Origin: Formosa algae
Lineage (GTDB): Bacteria; Bacteroidota; Bacteroidia; Flavobacteriales; Flavobacteriaceae
Assembly: GCF_001439665.1 (NCBI RefSeq)
Contig: NZ_LMAK01000015.1
Span: forward strand, 1 to 64,000
DNA: 64,000 nt
Direction: 5' to 3'
Below the pieces are notes generated by a model, which had not been told where the DNA came from, made no database searches, and saw only the letters and a list, made by a program, of their open reading frames with translations. The position numbers and the translations under genes were made by a program. Positions within the stretch are counted from its first letter, which is position 1. The number at the start of each line of letters is the position of its first letter. Of the stretch, positions 44,847 through 52,709 are shown in pieces.

Positions 44847-45400
44847 TTATTTTCGTCTTGTGGTAAATATTTTGCAGGAATAGGTTTGTCTTTTGTTTCG
44901 TTGGTCCACATAAGGTTTATTATATACCATCTGGTACCATCATACATCAGTTGGATGCTGTTAATTCCCTTGGTGAACGGTTCTTTGTCGGCTTCAGAAT
45001 GGTAAGCTTCAAATGTGCTAAACACTTGCGTAATATTACCGTAAGTGTGTACAATACGATGAATTTCTTTTTCGTAAAATCCATTTTTTAACATCCAAGA
45101 TTTAGACGATTTTGTATACTCTGCAGGTGTCATGTATTTGGCTTGTAATTTGCCTTCGTAATCGACACCTGTGGTTATTAATTTGGCATCATCTTTAAAT
45201 AAAAAGGTAAATAAATCCCAATCGCGTTTTTCATTTTTATCTCCAGATATAGATAAATATAGTGTCCCTAATGTAGTTTCTAAAGAGGCAACCAATGGTG
45301 AGTAATCTGTTTTTTGTATTTCAACGTCCTTAGTCTTTTGTGCAAAGGCAGGAGTTGTTATTAATATACTCAAGCTTAAGATTAATAAAAACTGTTTCAT
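44843..45400 (-). CDS. Secreted NTF2-like protein
   Basis: A 185-residue product from the ATG at 45400; an upstream in-frame start would put extra residues before an obvious signal peptide (MKQFLLILSLSILITTPAFAQ). The mature part looks like an NTF2/SnoaL-type fold: KRDWDLFTFLFKDDAKLIT, ITQVFSTFEAYHSEADKEPFTKGINSIQLMYDGTRWYIINLMW. Such folds bind small ligands or serve as small enzymes; the role is unknown. It follows the M61 peptidase by 11 bp on the same strand and is probably cotranscribed. Confidence 0.78.
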   Translation of the reverse strand: MKQFLLILSLSILITTPAFAQKTKDVEIQKTDYSPLVASLETTLGTLYLSISGDKNEKRDWDLFTFLFKDDAKLITTGVDYEGKLQAKYMTPAEYTKSSKSWMLKNGFYEKEIHRIVHTYGNITQVFSTFEAYHSEADKEPFTKGINSIQLMYDGTRWYIINLMWTNETKDKPIPAKYLPQDENN

Positions 45401-45411
45401 TTTAAAGCATT

Positions 45412-46956
45412 TTAAAGGCTTATTGGTGCCATCCATTTTGTTCTTAATATTAATTGTTCTGCTGTAGGCGTTGCCATTAAAGAGAATTTGTTTTTGCTAG
45501 GATTGTAATCTACACCAATTAATTTGTAATACGATTGTATTGGTAATGGGTTTGCATTAATAATATAATCGTCTATAATGGTTTGTATTTCTGGATAGGT
45601 TTTTTGAACAAAAGTTTCGAAAAACGTCGCATCATCAAACGGAGTATCTGGGCCGTATTCTTTTGCTAAATCGTTAATAACATCGATATAACCACGTTCT
45701 CCATGCGATAATTCTAACAATTTTATATCTATAAGTCCAGCAACTAAAGCGCCTCTCATGTAAATATTTCCGTATTGTCTATTTCCTTTTTTAGTGTAAG
45801 AGGTAAGAGATAATTCTTCTAAGCTTACTTTTTTATCGTAATATTTAGAGTCGATCATTATTTTTTTAGATAGCGTTTCAAAATAGTCGTTTGTAGATTT
45901 TAATCCTGAACGGAATAACATCATGTGTGACGCCCATTCTGTAGTGCCCTCGTATAACCATAAGTGTCGTGATGGTACGGGTGTAATAAAGTTAAACTGA
46001 TCTACAATTTCGCTATGGATATTTAAAGGTGTTACCACATGAAAAAATTCGTGAGCAGCAACTTCTAAAATTTGTTGTTCTAAATTATCCCAAGTGTCTT
46101 CTCTATAAATGTATTCTGAACTATAAGAGTGTTCCCAAGCGCCATTGGTTTTGTCTTCAAAATGGAATAAGAAAGTGTAATTTTTTACAGGTAAACCATT
46201 AAGGAATCCGCTTGCAGATAGCAACATGTTTTCCATAGATTCTAAAACTTGGTCTGAGGTAATTAAACCGGTTTTAGAATAGGTAAAAATATCTACGTTA
46301 GTCCCTTGAACATTCATAGAAGCTTTAGTAAGATTTCCAAGTAGAATAGGTGAGTCTACTACTTTATCGTAATCTTCAGCGAAATATAAACTATCACTAT
46401 TTTTAGTTAATGGTGTTCCAACAGTCCAGGATTCTGGATAATCTAGCTTTATGGTGATAGGACTACTTTGCTTATTTTTAAAATAACCAAAAACAGCTTG
46501 TCCGTTTATTAGGGTGTGATCGTCTTCAATAGAGGTTCCACACATTAGATAAATGTTGTTTTCTGAAACCGGTGTATCCCAAGTTTCTGAAATTTCGTAT
46601 TCTATTTTAGCAATTTTTGACGGATGCGTTAATTGAAACTGATTGGTAGAAATTGGCGTAGTTTCCAATTCATTTCCATTCTTATCTAATGCTTTAAATG
46701 ATTTAACATAACGCCCGATATCCATAACTTGATACGTTCCCGGCGCGGTAGATGCAAATTGGTAAATTGCATTCTCTTCGCTTAAAGTTGGTGGCGTAAC
46801 AGTGACTTTATAGGTGTCTTTAGATCGATCTAAAAGATTTATTTCAAACTTTATAGGTGTAACTGTTGGTGTGTCGGTTACTGTAGATTTAGAACCTGAG
46901 CAAGAACATAGCGAGAATGTAAATGCTAAAATGATTAATCTTAAACTCGATATCAT
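45412..46956 (-). CDS. M61-family peptidase lipoprotein
   Basis: A 514-residue metallopeptidase related to glycyl aminopeptidase (M61). The zinc site HEFFH (302-306) in EVAAHEFFHVVTPLN is followed by the downstream Glu of WLYEGTTEWASHMML. A lipoprotein signal with lipobox LCSCS precedes it, so it is anchored outside the cytoplasm. The N-terminal beta domain is typical. A PDZ domain often found at the C-terminus of M61 enzymes is missing; the protein ends around where it would begin, so it is about 80-100 residues shorter than usual. Confidence 0.9.
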   Translation of the reverse strand: MISSLRLIILAFTFSLCSCSGSKSTVTDTPTVTPIKFEINLLDRSKDTYKVTVTPPTLSEENAIYQFASTAPGTYQVMDIGRYVKSFKALDKNGNELETTPISTNQFQLTHPSKIAKIEYEISETWDTPVSENNIYLMCGTSIEDDHTLINGQAVFGYFKNKQSSPITIKLDYPESWTVGTPLTKNSDSLYFAEDYDKVVDSPILLGNLTKASMNVQGTNVDIFTYSKTGLITSDQVLESMENMLLSASGFLNGLPVKNYTFLFHFEDKTNGAWEHSYSSEYIYREDTWDNLEQQILEVAAHEFFHVVTPLNIHSEIVDQFNFITPVPSRHLWLYEGTTEWASHMMLFRSGLKSTNDYFETLSKKIMIDSKYYDKKVSLEELSLTSYTKKGNRQYGNIYMRGALVAGLIDIKLLELSHGERGYIDVINDLAKEYGPDTPFDDATFFETFVQKTYPEIQTIIDDYIINANPLPIQSYYKLIGVDYNPSKNKFSLMATPTAEQLILRTKWMAPISL

Positions 46957-46986
46957 AGCTTTGGTAAGATAAAATTGGGAATGTTA

Positions 46987-47445
46987 TTATTTATAAATTT
47001 TCTTTACGCGATCTAAATTACGTTTGTTATCTCGGTCTTTAATAGTCTCACGCTTGTCGTATAGTTTCTTACCTTTTGCTAAAGCTATGTTTAACTTGGC
47101 ATATCCATTATCGTTTATAAAAAGTTTTAGAGGTACAATGGTTAACCCGCTATTCTTTACTTCTTTTTCTAATTTTTTAAGCTCGCGTTTATTTAAAAGT
47201 AATTTTCGCTCTGCTTTAGGCCGGTGGTTATAGTAGTTTCCAAATTTGTATTCTTCAACAGTCATGTTTATTACAAACAATTCGCCTTGTTCGTTAAATT
47301 CACAGAAGCTTTCTGCTATAGATGCTTTACTGCTTCTAATAGATTTAATTTCGGTACCAGAGAGCACAATTCCAGCGGTATATTTGTCTAGGATTTCGTA
47401 TAAAAAACGAGCCTTTTTGTTTTGTATGTTTATTTTATTTTGCAT
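46987..47445 (-). CDS. smpB: SsrA-binding protein SmpB
   Basis: SmpB brings tmRNA to stalled ribosomes for trans-translation. From the ATG at 47445 (MQNKINIQNKKARFLYEIL) the protein has 152 residues; a TTG nine bases upstream adds only MTT and overlaps the promoter. The conserved motifs GIVLSGTEIKSIR, FVINMTVEEY, NHRPKAERKLLLNKRELKKLE and LALAKGKKLYDKRETIKDRD are all present, with the basic C-terminal tail. The tmRNA gene itself is not in the window. Confidence 0.97.
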   Translation of the reverse strand: MQNKINIQNKKARFLYEILDKYTAGIVLSGTEIKSIRSSKASIAESFCEFNEQGELFVINMTVEEYKFGNYYNHRPKAERKLLLNKRELKKLEKEVKNSGLTIVPLKLFINDNGYAKLNIALAKGKKLYDKRETIKDRDNKRNLDRVKKIYK

Positions 47446-47451
47446 AGTTGT

Positions 47452-47459
47452 CAAAGGTA
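47452..47459 (-). promoter_or_regulatory. -7 promoter box of smpB
   Basis: TACCTTTG on the minus strand matches TAnnTTTG and ends 6 bp before the ATG at 47445, implying a leaderless or nearly leaderless transcript. Confidence 0.4.
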
Positions 47460-47664
47460 AATAATTAAATATAATAATTAATGCGCTAAAGCTTCAATAA
47501 CTTCATTATATTAAATTAGAGAAATTTAAAGTTTTATTGAAAGTCTTATGTTAAAAATGTGTCGATGTATGCGATGTTTTTTCATGAAAATCTAGAATTA
47601 ATAAATCGATTTGAAAGGGGCACAATAAATCCTGATGCAGTTAAATTTTATGTTAATTTATATT

Positions 47665-47672
47665 TACTTTTG
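47665..47672 (+). promoter_or_regulatory. -7 promoter box of the small outer-membrane protein gene
   Basis: TACTTTTG matches TAnnTTTG, 32 bp before the ATG at 47705. No TTG at 17-23 bp. Confidence 0.4.
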
Positions 47673-47704
47673 CTTCAGTTAATCAAATTATTTAAACTTA
47701 AATT

Positions 47705-48136
47705 ATGAGAAAAATCACATTATTATTTGCATTTGCCTTGATGTTTAGTGTAGCAAATGTTTTCGGACAAGCAAGAGAAGAATTGAACTTTGGACTTGTA
47801 GGAGTTAATTACGAAATCCCTGTTCACGAAGATGTTACAATTGCTCCTGGAATAGGAACTGATTTTGATTTAGATTGGATTACTTTGGGTGTAAAAGCAA
47901 ATTATTATTTCGATAATATTTTCGGGATTACTGATGATGCATGGGATGTTTACGGTGGTGCAAACGCTGGATATGCTATATATACTGGAGACAACGACTT
48001 AGACGATAGTAGTTTTGATATGGGATTACAAGTTGGAGGACGATGGTTTTGGAATGACAAATGGGGTGTGTATGCTGAATTTTCTGGAGGTATAAACACT
48101 GTGATGCCAGCAATTGGAGTTACAATGAAATTATAA
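47705..48136 (+). CDS. Small outer-membrane beta-barrel protein
   Basis: A 143-residue protein with signal peptide MRKITLLFAFALMFSVANVFGQ and a mature part rich in alternating hydrophobic and polar residues. The strands end in aromatic residues (LGVKANYYFDNIF, VYGGANAGYAIYTG, MGLQVGGRWFWNDKWGVYAEFSGG). This fits an eight-stranded barrel of the OmpW/opacity type, although it is short. It is a single gene with a promoter and strong terminator. Homologues are common in Bacteroidota as hypothetical proteins. Confidence 0.75.
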   Translation: MRKITLLFAFALMFSVANVFGQAREELNFGLVGVNYEIPVHEDVTIAPGIGTDFDLDWITLGVKANYYFDNIFGITDDAWDVYGGANAGYAIYTGDNDLDDSSFDMGLQVGGRWFWNDKWGVYAEFSGGINTVMPAIGVTMKL

Positions 48137-48159
48137 GGATAATTGATATTTTAATATTT

Positions 48160-48195
48160 AAAGCATTTTGGTCATGTATCAAAATGCTTTTTTTG
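48160..48195 (+). terminator. Intrinsic terminator downstream of the small outer-membrane protein gene
   Basis: Perfect 11-bp arms AAAGCATTTTG / CAAAATGCTTT (48160-48170, 48180-48190) with a 9-nt loop and a T-run. Confidence 0.88.
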
Positions 48196-48211
48196 TGTTT
48201 TGTAATTTCAT

Positions 48212-48254
48212 AAAAAAAGCAATGTTCATCATATTTCAGATTTACATTGCTTTT
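48212..48254 (-). terminator. Terminator downstream of clpB
   Basis: Perfect 11-bp arms AAAAGCAATGT / ACATTGCTTTT (48215-48225 and 48244-48254) around an 18-nt loop. The A-run at 48212-48218 reads as a T-run on the minus strand. It lies 79 bp past the clpB stop. Confidence 0.7.
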
Positions 48255-48332
48255 GATTACTAACCAACCTAACACTTTAACGCATCTAAGTTTGTTCTAT
48301 TACGTGTAAAGTAGGTTTTAACAAAATTTTAA

Positions 48333-50939
48333 TTACTCTTGAGGTACTAAACTGTCTTGGTTTCTAAACACTAATTTATCATCAAAATTATCAAGTAATA
48401 TAATACTGTCTGTAGTGACTTTACCAGATAAGATTTCTTTACTTAAAGCATTTAATACATCTTTTTGTATTACACGTTTTACTGGTCTTGCTCCATATTC
48501 TGGATTAAAACCTTTTTTCGCTAAATAATTTACAGCTTCAGGAGTTGCATCAAAGGTGATGCCTTGTTGTGCAATCATTTTAGCAACACTCTTAAGTTGT
48601 AATTCTACAATTTCTTTAATGTTTTCTTTACTTAGCGGTGTAAACATAATAGTGTCGTCTATTCTGTTTAAAAACTCAGGTCTAACAGATTGCTTTAATA
48701 CTGCTAATACATCAATTTTTGCAGTTTCAATAGCACTTTCTATATCCTTAGTGGCTTCAAAACGTTCTTGAATAATCTGACTTCCCATATTAGAGGTCAT
48801 TATTATTATGGTGTTTTTAAAATCGGCCACACGTCCTTTGTTATCTGTTAAACGTCCTTCGTCTAATACCTGTAGTAAGATATTAAAAGTATCGGGATGT
48901 GCTTTTTCAATTTCATCTAAAAGCACTACAGAATATGGTTTTCTTCGTACAGCTTCTGTTAATTGCCCACCTTCATCATAACCTACGTATCCTGGAGGTG
49001 CACCTACCAATCTGCTTACGGCATGACGTTCCTGATATTCACTCATATCAATACGAGTCATCGCATTTTCATCATCAAATAAGTACTCGGCCAAGGCTTT
49101 AGCTAATTCCGTTTTACCAACACCTGTTGTTCCTAAGAATAAGAAGGTTCCTATTGGTTTTTGCGGATTTTGTAATCCGGCACGGCTTCGTCTTACAGCA
49201 TCACTAACAGCTTCAATAGCTTCTTCTTGTCCTACAACACGTTTATGTAACTCGTCTTCTAAGTGCAATAATTTTTCACGTTCACTCTGTAGCATTTTTG
49301 TTACAGGAATACCGGTCCATTTTGCTACAACTTCCGCAATATCATCATAAGTAACTTCTTCTTTAATTAAAGAATTGCCAGTCTCATTTTCGCTTAATTC
49401 TTTTTGAAGGTGATCTAGTCGTTCTTGTGCATCTTTAATTTTTCCGTATCTAATTTCTGCAACTTTACCGTAATCGCCTTCACGTTCTGCGCGTTCTGCT
49501 TCAAGTTTAAAGTTTTCAATATTTAATTTAGCAGCTTGAATATTATCTACAACTTCTTTTTCGCTTTTCCATTTAGCGTTTATTTCGTTGCGTTCTTCTT
49601 TCAAGTTCGCTAAATCTGATTTTAAACTTTTAAGTTTTACCTCGTCTTTTTCACGTTTTATCGCTTCAATTTCAATTTCCAACTGCATCACTTTTCTATC
49701 TAAAACATCAAGTTCTTCTGGTTTAGAATTAATTTCCATACGCAGTTTAGAAGCGGCTTCATCCATTAAATCAATAGCCTTATCTGGTAAAAAACGGTTT
49801 GTAATATAGCGTTCAGACAACTCTACAGCACCAATTATGGCTTCGTCTTTAATACGTACTTTATGGTGAGTTTCATATTTCTCTTTTATACCACGTAAAA
49901 TAGAAATGGCACTTTCGGTGTCTGGTTCGTTTACCATTACTTTTTGGAAACGACGTTCTAAGGCCTTGTCTTTTTCAAAGTATTTTTGATACTCATCTAA
50001 AGTTGTAGCTCCAATAGCTCTAAGTTCTCCACGTGCTAAGGCTGGTTTTAAAATATTGGCAGCATCCATTGCGCCTTGTCCACCACCTGCACCAACAAGC
50101 GTATGAATCTCATCTATAAATAAAACAACGTCACCTTCGCTAGTTGTGACTTCTTTTACCACGGCTTTTAAACGCTCTTCAAATTCACCTTTGTATTTAG
50201 CACCAGCAATAAGGGCACCCATGTCTAAGGCAAAAATTTGTTTGTCTTTTAAGTTTTCAGGAATATCACCATCAACTATTCTATGCGCTAAACCTTCGGC
50301 GATAGCTGTCTTTCCGGTACCAGGTTCTCCCACTAAAATAGGATTGTTTTTTGTTCGTCTAGATAAAATTTGTAGGATTCTACGAATTTCTTCATCACGA
50401 CCAATAACCGGATCTAGTTTGCCATTTTTGGCTAATTCATTTAAATTTTTCGCATATTTATTAAGGGCGTTATAGGTCTCTTCTTGACTTTGAGAAGTTA
50501 CACGGTCGCCTTGTCGTAATTCTTCAATAGCAGCAATAAGCGCTTTCTCTGTGACACCCTGATCCTTCAGCATTTGAGCAATCTTGCTTTTCGATTTAAA
50601 AATAGCAATGATTAAGTGTTCGACAGATACATATTCATCATTCATTTTTTTAGCAATACTAGACGCCTCGTTTAGAGCTGTGCTAAGTTCGCGTGAAGCC
50701 ATGATTTCTGCTCCAGTAACTTTAGGAAAACTTTCAATTTGTTTGTCTAAAGCTTGCTTTAAAATGTTGATGTTAACATTCAGTTTTTTTAGAATAAACG
50801 GTAACACATTCTCATCTACTTCAGAAATAGCTTTAAAAACATGTTCGTTCTCTAAACTTTGTTGGCCAAATTCTTGCGCAATTTGTTGTGCACGTTGTAT
50901 GGCTTCTTGAGATTTTATTGTATAATTGTTAAAGTTCAT
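48333..50939 (-). CDS. clpB: ATP-dependent chaperone ClpB
   Basis: ClpB dissolves protein aggregates together with DnaK. From the ATG at 50939 ([15 protein letters not shown]) the protein has 868 residues. It has the N-terminal double Clp-N domain (1-145), first AAA+ domain with Walker [14 protein letters not shown], the long coiled-coil middle domain (about 400-520) that marks ClpB rather than ClpC, and the second AAA+ domain with [14 protein letters not shown] and the conserved IVELQLK end. An upstream in-frame TTG would add six residues. No HrcA/CIRCE or other heat-shock site is recognisable. Confidence 0.98.
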   Translation of the reverse strand: MNFNNYTIKSQEAIQRAQQIAQEFGQQSLENEHVFKAISEVDENVLPFILKKLNVNINILKQALDKQIESFPKVTGAEIMASRELSTALNEASSIAKKMNDEYVSVEHLIIAIFKSKSKIAQMLKDQGVTEKALIAAIEELRQGDRVTSQSQEETYNALNKYAKNLNELAKNGKLDPVIGRDEEIRRILQILSRRTKNNPILVGEPGTGKTAIAEGLAHRIVDGDIPENLKDKQIFALDMGALIAGAKYKGEFEERLKAVVKEVTTSEGDVVLFIDEIHTLVGAGGGQGAMDAANILKPALARGELRAIGATTLDEYQKYFEKDKALERRFQKVMVNEPDTESAISILRGIKEKYETHHKVRIKDEAIIGAVELSERYITNRFLPDKAIDLMDEAASKLRMEINSKPEELDVLDRKVMQLEIEIEAIKREKDEVKLKSLKSDLANLKEERNEINAKWKSEKEVVDNIQAAKLNIENFKLEAERAEREGDYGKVAEIRYGKIKDAQERLDHLQKELSENETGNSLIKEEVTYDDIAEVVAKWTGIPVTKMLQSEREKLLHLEDELHKRVVGQEEAIEAVSDAVRRSRAGLQNPQKPIGTFLFLGTTGVGKTELAKALAEYLFDDENAMTRIDMSEYQERHAVSRLVGAPPGYVGYDEGGQLTEAVRRKPYSVVLLDEIEKAHPDTFNILLQVLDEGRLTDNKGRVADFKNTIIIMTSNMGSQIIQERFEATKDIESAIETAKIDVLAVLKQSVRPEFLNRIDDTIMFTPLSKENIKEIVELQLKSVAKMIAQQGITFDATPEAVNYLAKKGFNPEYGARPVKRVIQKDVLNALSKEILSGKVTTDSIILLDNFDDKLVFRNQDSLVPQE

Positions 50940-51076
50940 TGTGTATTTGTTTTTCAATGAATAATCAATTTTCTTACCATTTAGAAAGTCGAGACAAAAT
51001 GTCTGTTTTTAGCACGTTATTACTGACGATTTGTCTTTTGAGTAGAAAAGAAGTAAGACTTAAAATTAATGAAAAT

Positions 51077-51463
51077 ATGGGATTTTTTGATAAAATATTC
51101 AGTAATAATTCAGAAGATAAAAGTGAAAAACCATCAATTCCTTGGAAAGCCTTGGTTTCTGAAAGTCAGTTAGATACTATTGTAGAAGACTCTGCGGGAA
51201 AGACGCAGGTTATTTTTAAACATTCTACACGTTGTGGGATTAGCAGAATGGTGTTGAGCCAGTTTGAAAAAGCATACGATCTAGATTTAAATTTAGATAT
51301 GTATTTTCTGGATTTATTACAAAACCGGGAGTTGTCTGCTGAAATAGCAAATAGATTTAAAGTATATCATGAATCGCCACAGCTTTTAATTGTTAAAAAT
51401 GGAGTAGTTGTAAAGCACGCTTCTCATGGCGAAATAAATAGTATTGATTTGTCAGCTTATTAG
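51077..51463 (+). CDS. YtxJ-like bacillithiol-system monothiol protein
   Basis: From the ATG at 51077 the product has 128 residues and a thioredoxin fold. The family is YtxJ/DUF2847, named a bacillithiol system redox-active protein in Bacillus. The redox site is a single cysteine, HSTRCGISRMVL (Cys53), and the cis-Pro segment is ESPQLLIVKNG. The presence of this protein suggests that the organism makes bacillithiol, as some Bacteroidota do; no bshA/B/C gene is in the window. It is divergent from clpB and convergent with the TlpA gene, sharing a terminator. A longer open frame upstream overlaps the clpB start region and is unlikely. Confidence 0.85.
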   Translation: MGFFDKIFSNNSEDKSEKPSIPWKALVSESQLDTIVEDSAGKTQVIFKHSTRCGISRMVLSQFEKAYDLDLNLDMYFLDLLQNRELSAEIANRFKVYHESPQLLIVKNGVVVKHASHGEINSIDLSAY

Positions 51464-51480
51464 AAGATATGGTATTCAAC

Positions 51481-51519
51481 AAAAAATCCGCTTAAAACAA
51501 ATGTTCTAAGCAGATTTTT
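51481..51519. terminator. Bidirectional terminator between the YtxJ and TlpA-like genes
   Basis: Stem with A-run/T-run flanks: AAAAATCcGCTTA / TAAGCaGATTTTT, one mismatch, loop of 12 nt. It lies between two convergent genes and can serve both. Confidence 0.75.
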
Positions 51520-51539
51520 GTTGTTGATTGTTTGTAGTC

Positions 51540-52568
51540 TTAGATACTTAAAGACGTAAATAATTCTTTTAATTTAGCATCAGAAGGTCTAGGAGCGCTA
51601 GGGTCTACAACATTTCCGTCAGGTCCAATTAAGATAAACCTTGGGATACCATTAACTTGGTAATTTCTCACAAATTCAGATTTCCAACCTTCTGGAGACA
51701 TAACTTGTATACCGCCTAAATCTTCATCTGCAACCATGGCTAACCAGTCTGCTTTAGCTTTGTCCCAAGAACCGCCGTGTGTTCTGTCGTCATCCACAGA
51801 AATACTTACAAACGTAATATTTTTGTCATAATATTCTGCTTCCAAAGCTTTTAACGAAGGAATTTCTGCTTTACAAGGCGCGCACCAAGTTGCCCAAACA
51901 TCTATATAAACATATTTTCCTTTTAAACTTTCTAAAGATGTAGTCGATCCATCTGCATTTGTATAATCTACAAACATTGGTGAAGGTTTCCCTGTCATTT
52001 CTTGTTTAAGCTTAATATTGTTTGCATAATATTTTTTTGTGCCATCAAGCATTGGCTTTAAGTTGTTAGAAGCCATATTTGTAAGCATGGTATCTATACC
52101 TTGTTTAGAGTTGTAAAACGTTGTAAGTTCTGTTTCTATATTTTCAAATTCAGTATCTAAACTTTCTAATGTCATTGATGAGAAATCTTGATCTAATAAT
52201 TTTTCTTCGATTAAAGATTTTTCTGCTAAATAATTATTGTTTTCTGCGCCTTCTCCTGTGTACGAAATAGATTCGTCGAAAGCTTTCGTATCTAAAGAAA
52301 GATTTAAATCGTATCCGTTTTTAAGGAATACATTAGTAGATTCTACACCATCATAAAAGTTGTAGAGTCCAGTTTCTATTTTTAAAGTATCGCTAAATGT
52401 ACCATCTGCGTTTACTGTAATTGTTTTACTGTAGGCACGACTTCTCACTATTAAAGAGTCGCTATTTTTATCTGTTATTTGTCCAGAAAGTGTTACATAA
52501 TCTTTTTTTGGAGCTTCTTGGCACGCGAATATAGCCAGTGCACCAATAGCAATACATATTTTTTTCAT
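51540..52568 (-). CDS. TlpA/ResA-like thioredoxin lipoprotein with DUF4369 domain
   Basis: From the ATG at 52568 the product has 342 residues: a lipoprotein signal (lipobox AIFACQ, Cys16), a DUF4369 domain of beta strands (about 25-105), a helical linker, and a C-terminal thioredoxin domain with the redox pair Cys229/Cys232 (WATWCAPCK). The conserved Pro of GIPRFILIGPDG is present. Such proteins in Bacteroidota reduce disulphides in the periplasm, for example in cytochrome or secretion pathways. A longer frame upstream overlaps the clpC terminator. A -7 box TATTTTTG lies upstream on the minus strand at 52597-52590. Confidence 0.9.
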   Translation of the reverse strand: MKKICIAIGALAIFACQEAPKKDYVTLSGQITDKNSDSLIVRSRAYSKTITVNADGTFSDTLKIETGLYNFYDGVESTNVFLKNGYDLNLSLDTKAFDESISYTGEGAENNNYLAEKSLIEEKLLDQDFSSMTLESLDTEFENIETELTTFYNSKQGIDTMLTNMASNNLKPMLDGTKKYYANNIKLKQEMTGKPSPMFVDYTNADGSTTSLESLKGKYVYIDVWATWCAPCKAEIPSLKALEAEYYDKNITFVSISVDDDRTHGGSWDKAKADWLAMVADEDLGGIQVMSPEGWKSEFVRNYQVNGIPRFILIGPDGNVVDPSAPRPSDAKLKELFTSLSI

Positions 52569-52589
52569 AGTTTGATTTTTTAGTTCCTT

Positions 52590-52597
52590 CAAAAATA
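52590..52597 (-). promoter_or_regulatory. -7 promoter box of the TlpA-like gene
   Basis: TATTTTTG on the minus strand matches TAnnTTTG, 21 bp before the ATG. No TTG at proper spacing. Confidence 0.4.
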
Positions 52598-52650
52598 AGA
52601 GAATAGAATGGTATATTATAATTAATTGTAATAGTTTGGGTAGATAAAAA

Positions 52651-52686
52651 TTAAAAAAAATGTCCGAAGGGTTAACAACGGACATT
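52651..52686 (-). terminator. Terminator downstream of clpC
   Basis: Arms TGTCCG / CGGACA (52661-52666 and 52679-52684), extended by A/T pairs, with a 12-nt loop. The A-run at 52653-52660 is a T-run on the minus strand. It lies between the clpC stop and the promoter of the TlpA-like gene. Confidence 0.7.
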
Positions 52687-52709
52687 TGGTTTAAAATAAT
52701 TAATCTTTT

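Noticed and set aside
50942-51076. A longer YtxJ protein starting near 50942
   Set aside because: The extra residues have no family match and overlap the clpB start region; the ATG at 51077 gives the normal length.
52569-52685. A longer N-terminus of the TlpA-like protein
   Set aside because: It would bury the lipoprotein signal inside the chain and run over the promoter and the clpC terminator.
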